A DNA stretch of 64,000 bases from Paraburkholderia terricola (GTDB lineage Bacteria; Pseudomonadota; Gammaproteobacteria; Burkholderiales; Burkholderiaceae): positions 210,098 through 274,097 of the forward strand of contig NZ_FRAB01000003.1 in assembly GCF_900142195.1 (NCBI RefSeq). Reading direction: 5' to 3'. Below the pieces are notes generated by a model, which saw only the letters and a list, made by a program, of their open reading frames with translations, did no database searches and was not told where the DNA came from. Position 1 is the first letter of the stretch. The number at the start of each line of letters is the position of its first letter. This document shows positions 36,707 through 45,406 of the stretch, piece after piece. The position numbers and the translations under genes are program-made.

Positions 36707-38808
36707 GCGGCAGCGGCGGGCGACGATCCGTTGTACGGCATGCCATCGGACGGATCGTCGGGCGACCCGTCGGGCGGCGCGCCATCGAGCGGCGTGCCGT
36801 CGTGCGACAGCCGGATATGCAGCCGGCGCATCTTCCGGTACAGGGTGTTGCGGCTGATGCCGAGCGCCTTCGCGACGTTGCTGACGTTCCAGCGGTGCTC
36901 GTCGAGCAGCGACAGCACGGTTTCGCGCTCGTTCAACTGGATCGCGTTGAGCGCGGAGAGGTCCGCGTCGTCGGTCAGGTGCGCTTCGAACTCCGCGGCG
37001 GCAACGTTCGGCGCCGACGGCATGCCGACGCTCGGCGCGCGCTGCGTGATTTCGACGGGCAGGTCCTCGCAGCGGATCGGTTGTCCGTCACTGAGCGCGA
37101 TCGCCATTTGCAACACGTGCCGCAACTGGCGAATGTTGCCGGGCCACGCATAGGTCAGGAGCGCGTGTTCGGCCTCGGCGGTCAACTCGGGCGGTTCGTC
37201 GTCGCCGGATTCGTTTTCGAGCAGATGGTGGATCAGCGCAAGTTTGTCGAGCCGCTCGCAAAGCGGCGGCAGGTTCAGTTCGACGCCCTTGAGCCGGTAA
37301 TACAGATCCTCGCGGAACTGCCCGCCATGCACGAGTTCGAGCAGATTGCGGTGACTCGCGCTGATGAGCTGAAAATTGACCTTGACGGTCGTTTCCGCGC
37401 CGAGCGGCGTCACCTCGTGTTCCTCGATCACGCGCAAGAGCCGCGCTTGCAACGCGAGCGGCATGTCGCCGATTTCATCGAGAAACAGCGTGCCGGTATT
37501 CGCCTGCACGATCTTGCCGCGACGCCCTTCGCGTTGCGCGCCGGTAAACGCGCCGGCGCGATAGCCGAACAACTCGCTTTCGATCAGATTCTCCGGCAAC
37601 GATGCGCAATTCACCGGCACGAACGGGCCGGCCGAGTGCGGGCTGATGCTGTGCAATGCCTGGGCGAACACTTCCTTGCCGGTGCCCGTTTGGCCTCTGA
37701 TCACGATCGGGATCTTGCGCTGAATGACGCGCGCGGCCAGCTGGATTTGCGAGGCCATGCGCGGGTCGCCGAATTCCAGATGCGCGATTTCGTCGAGCCG
37801 GGCGGGCGGCGGGCGCTTTTCGGGCGGCGCGGCGCGCGGCACGGGACTGGCGAGCGCCACGCGGGTGGCGCGCCCGGCGCGGTTCTGCGGCGTCTGCGCG
37901 ACGAGAAAGAAACGGTTGGTCGCGTTCGCGCTGTAGACGGTGACCGGATGGAACGAGCCGCGAATGCTGCGCGCGATCATGTCTTCGAGCGAGGCGTTGA
38001 AGGCTTCCTCGATGCGCCGTCCGCGCAATTCGCTCAAGCTGCGAAAGCCGAGCTGGAACAGCGCGCTGCGGTTCGCGGCGAGCACGGTGCTGTCGTCCGC
38101 GACGGCGAGCTTGCCGCCGTGCAGCGTGCCGACGAATTCCGGGCGGCTATGGAAGTGAATCATGTTGGCATGCCGGTAACGCGAGTCCAGCAAGCGGTTT
38201 TCGATCATTTGCCGCGACATGCCCACCAGCACCAGCGAGTGCTGCTGCAACAGCTTGGAGCGGCTCGTCACGTCGAGCACGCCGGCAATCTCGCCGCTAT
38301 CGTCGAAGATCGGCGCGGCCGAGCAGGTGAGCGACGTATAGCGCGGATAGAAATGCTCGTGCTGGCAGACGGCGATGCAGTCGCGTTCGGCGAGACAGGT
38401 GCCCATGCCGTTGGTGCCCGCCTCGCGCTCGCTCCACAGGGCGCCCACGCGAAAGCCGTCGGGCGCGACCGCTTCGGCGAACGGCACCGACGAAACCTGA
38501 TGGACGATCACGCCGCCGGCGTCGACGAGGACCACCGCGAGTTCGGGATCGGCCAGTTGCTGATAGAGCGTGGTCATCTCGAGCTTCGAGCACGCGATCA
38601 GATCGCCGAGCGCCTCGCGGCGTTCACTCAGTTCGTACTCGGTGAGAATGGGGGGCGTGACAAAGCGTGAAGGGTCGAGCTGAAACTCGTTCATGCAGCG
38701 CGCCCACGATTGAGCGACGGGTTCGCTCGTTGGACGCGTCGCCAATTGATGATTGACTACGTTCAGAACTTCTCGGACGTGCAGACTGCTATCAGCAAGC
38801 AACGACAT
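36703..38808 (-). CDS. Sigma-54-dependent transcriptional activator, AcoR-like
   Basis: 701 aa. N-terminal GAF-type sensor (REAGTNGMGTCLAERDCIAV), a PAS-like region, then the AAA+ domain: Walker A GQTGTGKE, the sigma-54 contact loop GAFTGA, Walker B GTLFLDEIGDMP and arginine finger REDLYYRLKG. A Fis-type helix-turn-helix follows (NVSNVAKALGISRNTLYRKMRRL). AcoR relatives sense small alcohols or metabolites; the inducer here is unknown. It leads the unit with dmrB and the DHPS-like gene, so it may govern H4MPT synthesis. The C-terminal 30 residues are a DG/PDGSP-rich tail. Confidence 0.88.
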   Translation of the reverse strand: MSLLADSSLHVREVLNVVNHQLATRPTSEPVAQSWARCMNEFQLDPSRFVTPPILTEYELSERREALGDLIACSKLEMTTLYQQLADPELAVVLVDAGGVIVHQVSSVPFAEAVAPDGFRVGALWSEREAGTNGMGTCLAERDCIAVCQHEHFYPRYTSLTCSAAPIFDDSGEIAGVLDVTSRSKLLQQHSLVLVGMSRQMIENRLLDSRYRHANMIHFHSRPEFVGTLHGGKLAVADDSTVLAANRSALFQLGFRSLSELRGRRIEEAFNASLEDMIARSIRGSFHPVTVYSANATNRFFLVAQTPQNRAGRATRVALASPVPRAAPPEKRPPPARLDEIAHLEFGDPRMASQIQLAARVIQRKIPIVIRGQTGTGKEVFAQALHSISPHSAGPFVPVNCASLPENLIESELFGYRAGAFTGAQREGRRGKIVQANTGTLFLDEIGDMPLALQARLLRVIEEHEVTPLGAETTVKVNFQLISASHRNLLELVHGGQFREDLYYRLKGVELNLPPLCERLDKLALIHHLLENESGDDEPPELTAEAEHALLTYAWPGNIRQLRHVLQMAIALSDGQPIRCEDLPVEITQRAPSVGMPSAPNVAAAEFEAHLTDDADLSALNAIQLNERETVLSLLDEHRWNVSNVAKALGISRNTLYRKMRRLHIRLSHDGTPLDGAPPDGSPDDPSDGMPYNGSSPAAAA

Positions 38809-39273
38809 GGGGTTTGTCTCCGTTGCGTCAATTCGGGCACTTTGCTAAGCGTGCCGCGAGCGCCGCTTTTATCGATACTGTCATCCCCTGCGCCGCGAAT
38901 TCTGACGTCCGCATGCGCACTGAAAACCGGTCCTGATGTCAGGCTGTCTTAAAACTCTACGCTCGATGACGTTTGCGATCAATACGGAGTCGCATTACTT
39001 GTGCACGGCGCGCCCGATTTTTGCTTTTATCGGGGGAGGGCTTCGGTGCGGCTGCTTGTGGCGTGCCTGTGCGTTCGCTTATGCGTTCGAATGTGCGTTC
39101 GCTTATGCGTTCGTTCATGCGCTTTTCATGCGCCGCGTCCGGAGCCGAACGCGGGAGCGTGTTGCAGGCGCGGCGCAGATTGCTTCGCGCCGTGGCTGAA
39201 CTGTCCCGCATTCCGTTCCATTACACCTGACTTCACCTGTTCCACCACTTGCCGCGCCGCGGCGGAGCACATC
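38809..39273. promoter_or_regulatory. Divergent region, sigma-54 activator / FolB-like gene
   Basis: 465 bp without a supported gene. It contains four 12-bp tandem units GCGTTCGCTTAT-like at 39071-39118 and AT-richer DNA at 38930-39000. An in-frame extension of the FolB-like reading frame runs through it but is repetitive and has no conserved start. No clear promoter was identified. Confidence 0.4.
39071..39118. repeat. 12-bp tandem repeat upstream of the FolB-like gene
   Basis: Four consecutive 12-bp units beginning GCGTTCG. Units 1 and 3 are identical. Confidence 0.85.
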
Positions 39274-39810
39274 ATGGATCGTATCGACACCGTTCGTCTC
39301 GCCCGTTTCTCCGGCGCCCGCGCCGACGCCGACGCGTCAAGCCCGGCCGCGCGGCGCGACGCGCCCTCGGCGGGCGCGTCGTCCGGGCGCATGGACATCG
39401 TGTTCATCGAAAATTTCGTGGGACAGACGATCATCGGTATCGACAGCAGCGAGCAGCATGTGTTGCAGCCGATCCGCATGGATCTCGCGATCGGGGTGCC
39501 GTCCATTCGCGCCTGCACGACCGATCGCATCGAAGATACGATCAATTACGCGGCGGTGCGCGAGGCGCTGCATGCGCTGCTCGCGGCGCACGGCGTGCGC
39601 TTGCTGGAGGCGCTTGCCGAAGCGGTCGCGCGATTGCTGATTACCGACTTCGGCGCGCACTGGGTGCGCGTGTCGCTCGCCAAGCCGGCGAAGTTCGACG
39701 ACGTGGCGGCGGTCGGCGTGCGGATCGAACGGCAACGCAGCGATCTGGCGACGACGGGTTCCGGGCTCGACAGCTACGCGTCGCTGGGGAAAGGGCTGAT
39801 TCCGAATTGA
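39274..39810 (+). CDS. Dihydroneopterin-aldolase-like protein (FolB family)
   Basis: 178 aa. The FolB/FolX tunnelling-fold domain starts near residue 39: MDIVFIENFVGQTIIGID, with RIEDTINYAAVREAL (active-site Tyr region), LLEALAEAVARLLI, and KPAKFDDVAAVGVRIER carrying the catalytic Lys. It would form the hydroxymethyl-dihydropterin needed for H4MPT. A disordered 38-residue N-terminus is unusual; the inner Met at the domain edge could be the true start. ATG 39274 has GGAG at a good distance. The gene stands alone between two minus-strand blocks. Confidence 0.78.
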   Translation: MDRIDTVRLARFSGARADADASSPAARRDAPSAGASSGRMDIVFIENFVGQTIIGIDSSEQHVLQPIRMDLAIGVPSIRACTTDRIEDTINYAAVREALHALLAAHGVRLLEALAEAVARLLITDFGAHWVRVSLAKPAKFDDVAAVGVRIERQRSDLATTGSGLDSYASLGKGLIPN

Positions 39811-39955
39811 ACGGCTGGCGCGGCGGCACGGCGCGCGGCGCGGATCGCGTGGCCGCCGTCTAGGGGGCGGGTAGGTGCGCCGCTGGTCAGGGCGTTGGCG
39901 GACAGGGCGTCATTCGCTCGCGTCGGGCGTTGGCGTTATGCACGTCACGTCACGC

Positions 39956-40072
39956 GTTGAGGTTGCGCATCGACCTCGCGCGTTGACCTCGCGCATCGAC
40001 ATCACGCGTTGATCTCGCCCATCGACGTCACGCATCGACGTCATGCATCGACCTTGCCCATCGACCTCACGC
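39956..40072. repeat. 13-bp tandem repeat, nine units
   Basis: Nine units in perfect 13-bp register from 39956, consensus (A/G)TYGACCTCRCGC. It lies between the 3' ends of the convergent FolB-like and Cys-protein genes, ending 7 bp before the latter's stop. The period is not a multiple of three, so the array is non-coding. Confidence 0.9.
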
Positions 40073-40079
40073 CTTCACG

Positions 40080-40487
40080 TCACTTCGACGCCGCCGTCTT
40101 GTCGGACGCCAACCCGCAGCTTCGATACGCCTCTGCTTGCAGCGCGCGGAATTTCTTCGTTTGCGCCTTGGCGTGGTCGACGCGAAACTCCGAACCGCCT
40201 TCGCCGCCCAGCGTCGCGTACTTCGAGAACGTGGACTGATCGACAAAATCGTCGTAAGGCAGCGCCGCGGCCATCTTGTCGATCACGCACGAGCATTTGT
40301 AGACGTTCGCGAAGTCGTGTCCGTTGTCGTCCATGCAACTCAGCACGTATTCGACGCGGCCCTGCGTCGGGTAATTGAAGCCGCCTGCCGGAGCCGCCGC
40401 GCCCGGCGCATCGCCGGCGCCCCAGGCGAGCGGTCCCGCGAGTGCGAGACAGGCGCCGGCCACCAGCGCACGACATCGTTTGCTCAT
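40080..40487 (-). CDS. Secreted Cys-containing protein of unknown function, next to fae
   Basis: 135 aa. A signal peptide (CRALVAGACLALAGPLAWGA) is followed by a mature domain with YVLSCMDDNGHDFANVYKCSCVIDK, a KYATLGGEGGSEFR block and a late Cys, giving a small disulphide- or cofactor-binding protein. ATG 40487 is chosen because it starts the signal peptide; an ATG at 40571 is in frame but precedes non-conserved sequence. I do not recognise a named family. Its place 86 bp after fae suggests a periplasmic role in C1 oxidation. Confidence 0.7.
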   Translation of the reverse strand: MSKRCRALVAGACLALAGPLAWGAGDAPGAAAPAGGFNYPTQGRVEYVLSCMDDNGHDFANVYKCSCVIDKMAAALPYDDFVDQSTFSKYATLGGEGGSEFRVDHAKAQTKKFRALQAEAYRSCGLASDKTAASK

Positions 40488-40573
40488 CTCATGCCTCGGG
40501 TAGAACCTTCCAACGTGACGAAGACCCGCGGGGCGGGCCTTCGCTCTCTCCACACAAAACCTGCCGCGCATTC

Positions 40574-41083
40574 TCAGTTAGGTGCGAACGGGTGCGCGAC
40601 GGTGCTCTTCTTCGCCACCACCTCGGCGGCGTTGGGTTCGCCGTTGACGGCGCGCTTGATCGCCTCGCGCGTCGCCTCGTAGTTGAACTGCTGGATCTTC
40701 TTGTCGTCGTCCGCCTCCCAGTGAATGAAGACGCCGACGCACAGGAACAGGTCGTCGGCCTCGTCCTGCGGGATCGTGCCGTCCTCGACGCTGTCCGCGA
40801 CCGCGAGCGCGACGCCGTGCTGGGCGGGGCCGAACATCTGCACCGCCTGCTTGGCGCCCTTGATCGTCACCTTGTTGAACAGGATCGTGTTCGGTTTGGT
40901 GAGCAGGTTAGGCGCGACGACGGCCAGAAGCGAAGTGAAGCCATCCTTATTGTTGGTGAGCGCGTTGCAGAACGCGGTTTCTGCAGCCGAACCTCGCGGT
41001 CCGATCAGCAAGTCTATGTGCGCGACCTCGTTGCCGTCGCCGACGAGCGACTCGCCTATCAGGACGCGGTTGATCTTGGCCAT
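40574..41083 (-). CDS. fae: Formaldehyde-activating enzyme
   Basis: 169 aa. [32 protein letters not shown] with the catalytic His of the family, [29 protein letters not shown], and [26 protein letters not shown]. Fae condenses formaldehyde with H4MPT to methylene-H4MPT in the cytoplasm. Shine-Dalgarno GGAGGAA lies directly before ATG 41083. It is 98 bp downstream of the CitG-like gene and may have its own promoter there. Confidence 0.98.
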   Translation of the reverse strand: MAKINRVLIGESLVGDGNEVAHIDLLIGPRGSAAETAFCNALTNNKDGFTSLLAVVAPNLLTKPNTILFNKVTIKGAKQAVQMFGPAQHGVALAVADSVEDGTIPQDEADDLFLCVGVFIHWEADDDKKIQQFNYEATREAIKRAVNGEPNAAEVVAKKSTVAHPFAPN

Positions 41084-41181
41084 TCTATTCCTCCGATGAG
41101 TGGGGTAGGGGCTTGCTGAAGTCCGCCGCCGCAACGATCCTGGTCCGCGATCGCAGAGCGGCGTATTGATGCACGGTGGCA

Positions 41182-42132
41182 CTAACTAACATGTTCCGTG
41201 CCAGTGCGAGGTCCGCGCGGCTCGATAGGCGCGTCACGGTGAGCTTCGAGGCAGCCGGCGACGAAGAGCGTGGCCACCGTCAGGTCCGCGCTGGTGCCGG
41301 GGTTGATTCCTCGGGCCTTCAGTTCGGTATCCCACGTATCGAGCGATGCGGTGGGCGGTTTTTGCGGTGATAGGGCGAGCGTTCGCCGCCATTCGGTGTG
41401 TCGTTCGCGGGCGGCGCGCGTGACACTCTGCGCCAGTGCGACACCGTGCTTGCGCACAATGTGTGAGTCGGGCCAGCCGCCGAGGAAGGCGAGGAATACG
41501 TTGAGGGTGGCGGTTTGCGCGGGGGTTCGGGTGGTGGTCTCGCTGGCGATATGCGCGTCGCGCCACGCCGCAAGGCCGGTCTCGAAGATGTCGCAAAAGC
41601 CGTTCGCGTACTGACGCGCGATGCTGTCGCGCCCGGCGGCGAGCGCCATCGCGTCGCGCAGGCCGACCGTGGGCGCGGCATGAACCGATTGCTCGGGCGC
41701 GTCACCCAGGCCCCCAGGATTGGCGAGCGAGATCGCGCGGTACGCGAGGCGTGTGTCGTCGAGATCGAGCCGCGCGAGCACGCGCTCGGTGGCGGCGCGC
41801 CAGGCATCCGCGGACAACGGCAGCGGGGTTTCTTCTAGCGCTGTGGCAAGCGGCGCCACAAGCAGCAGAATGCCGAGATTCGTATTACAGCCGACCGCCT
41901 CGCGCGTGCGCGTCACCGCATCGAGAATGCGCGAGCCGACTCGCGCGCCCGGCGCGAGCAGCGCGTCGGCGGCCACCTCGGCGCTGGTGAGAAACTGCGC
42001 CGCGCTCATCCCGTGTCCTTCGCTTTGCACGCTGACATTGCCGGGCTTGGGCGTCTCCACGTCGAGCCGGCATGCCGCGAGAAAAGCCGCGCGAACGCGT
42101 GCGGGCGGAATCGCGGAAAGCGGCTCAGGCAT
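41182..42132 (-). CDS. Triphosphoribosyl-dephospho-CoA synthase (CitG/MdcB)-like protein
   Basis: 316 aa. [63 protein letters not shown] and [16 protein letters not shown] are the CitG-family blocks. In H4MPT users a CitG paralogue is part of the conserved C1 gene set and is presumed to attach a ribosyl or phosphoribosyl unit during cofactor synthesis; this is not proven. No citrate or malonate decarboxylase genes are nearby, which argues against the classical role. Overlaps the mptN-like gene by 8 bp. Confidence 0.75.
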   Translation of the reverse strand: MPEPLSAIPPARVRAAFLAACRLDVETPKPGNVSVQSEGHGMSAAQFLTSAEVAADALLAPGARVGSRILDAVTRTREAVGCNTNLGILLLVAPLATALEETPLPLSADAWRAATERVLARLDLDDTRLAYRAISLANPGGLGDAPEQSVHAAPTVGLRDAMALAAGRDSIARQYANGFCDIFETGLAAWRDAHIASETTTRTPAQTATLNVFLAFLGGWPDSHIVRKHGVALAQSVTRAARERHTEWRRTLALSPQKPPTASLDTWDTELKARGINPGTSADLTVATLFVAGCLEAHRDAPIEPRGPRTGTEHVS

Positions 42133-43150
42133 GGCGTCCGGGCAGCGTCGCGACGGCGGGCTCGCCGCCTTGCGCCAGCTCGCGGCGCGCGTCGGCGAGT
42201 TTGCGATCGAGCAGATCGTCGACGAGCGCCGCCGCGATGTCGACCGGCGTGACCGACTGCAAGCCGCGCCACGCCGCCACGCCATTGACTTCGAGCACGA
42301 GCGGCCGGGCCGGATCGCGCGGATCGGGAATCAGGTCGACGCCGGCGTAGTCGAGCCCCAGCGCATGCGTCGCGCGGATCGCCGTTTGCGCAAGCGGCAA
42401 ATCGAGTTCGGCGGGTTGGCACTCGGCCCCTTGCGCGAAGTTATGAATCCAGCCCTTGCCGCCGATACGGCGCATCGCCGCCACCGCGCGCCCGCCGATC
42501 ACCAGCACGCGCCAATCGAAACCGCTGCGGCCGCCGTCGACGTAGCGTTGCAGGTAAGCCACCTGCTGATACGGCTTGAGCGAGGGCAGCGGCGCCAACG
42601 CGCCGCCGCGCGCGCGGCTTGCGCCCAGGCGCTTCAGTCCGTGGCCCTGCGAGCCGAACAGCGGCTTCAACACGACCTGGCGGCCCGCGGCCGCTTCGCG
42701 CATCAACACGCGCTGCGCGAACGCAGCCGATTCGCCGGCCCATGTCGCGGGTGTCGGCACGCCGTTGCGATGCAGCAGAAAACTGGTCATCGACTTGTCG
42801 ACGCTGCGCTCGATCGCGCGCGCGTCGTTGTAGACGGGCACGCCCGATTCGCGCAGCGCGTGCAGGATGCCGAGACGCAGCGTCACCTGCTCGAACGTGC
42901 CGCCGGCGATGCCGCGCACGAACACCGCATCCGGCAGCGTGCGGCCGAAGCCCGGCAGCACCAGCCCATGCGGCTCCCACGTCGTGTCGATCCGGCAATC
43001 CGCGAGGTCGATGCAGCGCGCTTCGGCGCCGCGCCCGCGGAAAGCCTTCTTCAGACGCCCGGTGTGCCAGCCGGTTTCGTCGCACATGATCGCGATGCGC
43101 AGGTTCGCGTGCGCGTTGACCGGATTCGGATCGGACAGCGCCAGCGTCAT
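42125..43150 (-). CDS. RimK-type ATP-grasp ligase (MptN-like)
   Basis: 341 aa. ATP-grasp blocks VDKSMTSFLLHRNGVPTP, VVLKPLFGSQGHGLKRLG, DWRVLVIGGRAVAAMRRIGGKGWIHNFAQGA, and PLVLEVNGVAAWRGLQ. This is the RimK/MptN group; MptN adds glutamate to H4MPT to give tetrahydrosarcinapterin-like forms in archaea. In bacteria it may act on dephospho-H4MPT or methylofuran polyglutamate tails. ATG 43150 overlaps the mch stop by 4 bp. Substrate is inferred. Confidence 0.75.
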   Translation of the reverse strand: MTLALSDPNPVNAHANLRIAIMCDETGWHTGRLKKAFRGRGAEARCIDLADCRIDTTWEPHGLVLPGFGRTLPDAVFVRGIAGGTFEQVTLRLGILHALRESGVPVYNDARAIERSVDKSMTSFLLHRNGVPTPATWAGESAAFAQRVLMREAAAGRQVVLKPLFGSQGHGLKRLGASRARGGALAPLPSLKPYQQVAYLQRYVDGGRSGFDWRVLVIGGRAVAAMRRIGGKGWIHNFAQGAECQPAELDLPLAQTAIRATHALGLDYAGVDLIPDPRDPARPLVLEVNGVAAWRGLQSVTPVDIAAALVDDLLDRKLADARRELAQGGEPAVATLPGRHA

Positions 43151-44193
43151 GGTTGGCCGTCCCATTGTTCGTGCAGCAACGCGCTGTTGAGCGCGCCGCC
43201 GTGATACGTCGCGCCGCTTTCGAGGCTGCTCACCCACACTTCGGCCGGCGCGAACAGCGCGGGATCGATCTGATAGAAGTCGTAGTTGAACGACGTGAAG
43301 ATGTCCGCGAAGGGCCGTCCGTAATCGCGCGAGTTCGAAGCCGGCAATTCGGCGGCGAGCTGCTGCGCCGCCGCATCGTGCTTGACGGTCAGATGGACGC
43401 GGCCGCCGTAGAGAATCGCGTCGTTGGTGCGGCCCATCGCCTGAATGCCGTCCGGTGCGGGCGGCGGCAAGGGCGCCGAGCCGCCGGCTTCGACCACCTC
43501 ATCCAGCGGCACGCCGAGCACGTGCGTTTTGTGCAATGCAACTTCCACCACGCGCGCCACCACCTGTACCGTTCCGGCGACAGAGTGGGTCGGCGTCATG
43601 ACGAGCGTCAGCCGGTCGGGAGCGAGGCCGCAGTCGCGCAGCACCTTGTCGATCACGACTTGCGGCGGCAAGCGATCGACTTCGAGCACCAGCACGCCGC
43701 GCTCGTGGGCGTCCTTGTAGCCGAGTTCGGCGAACAGCGGCTCCTTGACGGCGAGCGCGCGCGCCGGGCCCGAACCGAGCGAGAAGAACTTCTTGCCGCC
43801 GGTCTGCTCCTTGGTCGCGGAAAGGCTCCAGCCGGCGTACTGGCTGCCGAGGCACGCGAGCACCGGCGACGAGGTGCGCACGTCGATCATGCTGGGCCAG
43901 AGCGGATGCGCGTCGAAATTCGTGCGCACCGCGACGTGCCCCAGACCGCCCATGCAGATGCGCGCGATCAGCACGCCCGCGGCGACGCTGCCCGGCGCGT
44001 CGATGCCCGCGTCCGCGAGCACGGTGCCGTCGTCGGTACGCGTGAGCGCCACGCCGAGGCGCGCCGCGTCGCCGACCAGCCGTGCGACGAGCCGCTCGCT
44101 CAGCGCGTTGACGCTCAATGGCGCGGCCGTCGCGCCGGAGGGCTGCGACGATGCATCAGGAATGGCACTGGATGAAGGCATAGTCGGGTTCAT
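43147..44193 (-). CDS. mch: Methenyl-H4MPT cyclohydrolase
   Basis: 348 aa. LSVNALSERLVARLVGDAARLGV, GGLGHVAVRTNFDAHPLW, PVLACLGSQYAGWSLS, FFSLGSGPARALA and GRPFADIFTSFNYDFYQIDPALFAPAEVWVSSLESG are all typical Mch. It hydrolyses methenyl-H4MPT to formyl-H4MPT. Start 44193 overlaps the upstream ATP-grasp gene by 38 bp; a second in-frame ATG at 44181 is possible. Confidence 0.96.
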   Translation of the reverse strand: MNPTMPSSSAIPDASSQPSGATAAPLSVNALSERLVARLVGDAARLGVALTRTDDGTVLADAGIDAPGSVAAGVLIARICMGGLGHVAVRTNFDAHPLWPSMIDVRTSSPVLACLGSQYAGWSLSATKEQTGGKKFFSLGSGPARALAVKEPLFAELGYKDAHERGVLVLEVDRLPPQVVIDKVLRDCGLAPDRLTLVMTPTHSVAGTVQVVARVVEVALHKTHVLGVPLDEVVEAGGSAPLPPPAPDGIQAMGRTNDAILYGGRVHLTVKHDAAAQQLAAELPASNSRDYGRPFADIFTSFNYDFYQIDPALFAPAEVWVSSLESGATYHGGALNSALLHEQWDGQP

Positions 44194-45406
44194 GGCAGGT
44201 TTCGATTCGTTCGAGGACCAACGCGCGCTGCCGCTCCAGCGCTTGCCGCACCCCACTCACGGATGCCGCGCGCACGAGCAGCGTGCAGACCGGCTGGCCC
44301 GCTTCCATCCAGGTGCCGGGCATCGGCACGTCGCGGCAGGCGGGATCGTGCAGGCACGCATCGCTGAACGCCTGCGAGACGGTGAACGGATGCGGCGCGA
44401 ACAGCACCTGCTGACCGGCGCGCCACGAGGCCGGCGCGAGCGGTTCGGGCGGCAGGCGGCCGTAGCGGCACGCGTCGATATGACAGGCAAGCAGCCCGCG
44501 CGGCCACGCGTGAGGCGACGCGGTTTCGTACAGCGTCATCGTGGACGAGGGGCGGGCGTTGATTTCCAGCACTTCGAAGGTGTCGCCGTCGAGCAGAAAA
44601 TCGCAGCTATTGATGCCGGTGAGGCCGGTGCGCTCGCACAGCGCCTCGATGGCTTCGCGCACGCGCGCCGCGACGCGCGGCGGCAGATCGATCGGGCCGA
44701 TCGAGCCCGCATGCACGAACGGCAGATCGCCCATCGTGCAGGTCAATTGTTCGGCGAAGCCGAGCAGGCGTGCGCCGCCGCGAGCGCCGATGAACAGCGC
44801 CGACAGCGAGCGGCCGTTGCGCCGCCGCTGGAAGTAGGCTTGCGCGGGCAGCGGCGCATCGCGCGAGGCCGTGGCCGGTTCGATGTGCGTGCCGCCGCAG
44901 CCGTCGGCGCGCTTGAGCAGCCAGCCTTGCGCGACGGCCGGTCGCGTGGACGAGACCTCGGGATGCGGAATATGCAGCGCGTCGAGCAGCGGGAAGAACC
45001 GTTGCGGCTCGCGCACCGCGACGCTGGCCTCCAGCGGGTTGCCGATGAAGCGGGGCAAGCCGGGCGCGCGGCTCAGTTGCGCGACGAACGGTTCGAGTCC
45101 GCTGCCGTCGATCCAGCCGAGCATGTGCGGCAGGCGCGCGACGCGCCCGAGCGCGTCGACGAGCTTGGCGCCGTCGATCGTGAGCGGGCCGCCGCCGATG
45201 TCGAACCACAACTCGGACGCCTCGCGCGTGTCGCGGTCGCCGAATACGTCGAGCGCGACGACGCGCAGCCCGGCGCGCGCGGCGGACTGCGCGAGCATTC
45301 GCGCGGACAGCCCGGCTACCGCGACGAAGGGCGCATGCGCAAGCGTCGGGCGCGCGTTCATGATGGCGCAGAGCGGCGTGCCGGGCGTGACATCGCGCGC
45401 GCTCAT
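44156..45406 (-). CDS. ATP-grasp protein of H4MPT clusters (COG2232 type)
   Basis: 416 aa. FVAVAGLSARMLAQSAARAGLRVVALDVFGDRDT at the start, WLLKRADGCGGTHI, and FEVLEINARPSSTMTLYE (metal-binding Glu and Asn) mark a carboligase-like ATP-grasp enzyme. The family is one of the conserved unknowns of bacterial and archaeal C1 clusters. Its substrate is not established. It is tightly coupled: the ATG overlaps the mtdB stop and the 3' end overlaps mch. Confidence 0.75.
   Translation of the reverse strand: MSARDVTPGTPLCAIMNARPTLAHAPFVAVAGLSARMLAQSAARAGLRVVALDVFGDRDTREASELWFDIGGGPLTIDGAKLVDALGRVARLPHMLGWIDGSGLEPFVAQLSRAPGLPRFIGNPLEASVAVREPQRFFPLLDALHIPHPEVSSTRPAVAQGWLLKRADGCGGTHIEPATASRDAPLPAQAYFQRRRNGRSLSALFIGARGGARLLGFAEQLTCTMGDLPFVHAGSIGPIDLPPRVAARVREAIEALCERTGLTGINSCDFLLDGDTFEVLEINARPSSTMTLYETASPHAWPRGLLACHIDACRYGRLPPEPLAPASWRAGQQVLFAPHPFTVSQAFSDACLHDPACRDVPMPGTWMEAGQPVCTLLVRAASVSGVRQALERQRALVLERIETCHEPDYAFIQCHS

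Noticed and set aside
36694..38670. Plus-strand open frame of 658 codons opposite the sigma-54 activator
   Set aside because: Shadow frame without recognisable domains; the minus-strand protein is complete.
39956..40072. Possible CRISPR array
   Set aside because: Units are contiguous 13-mers with no spacers and no cas genes nearby.
41187..41203. Sigma-54-like TGGCACGGAACATGTT on the minus strand upstream of fae
   Set aside because: The -24 half is perfect but the -12 half lacks the GC doublet, and the site encodes the last codons of the CitG-like gene.
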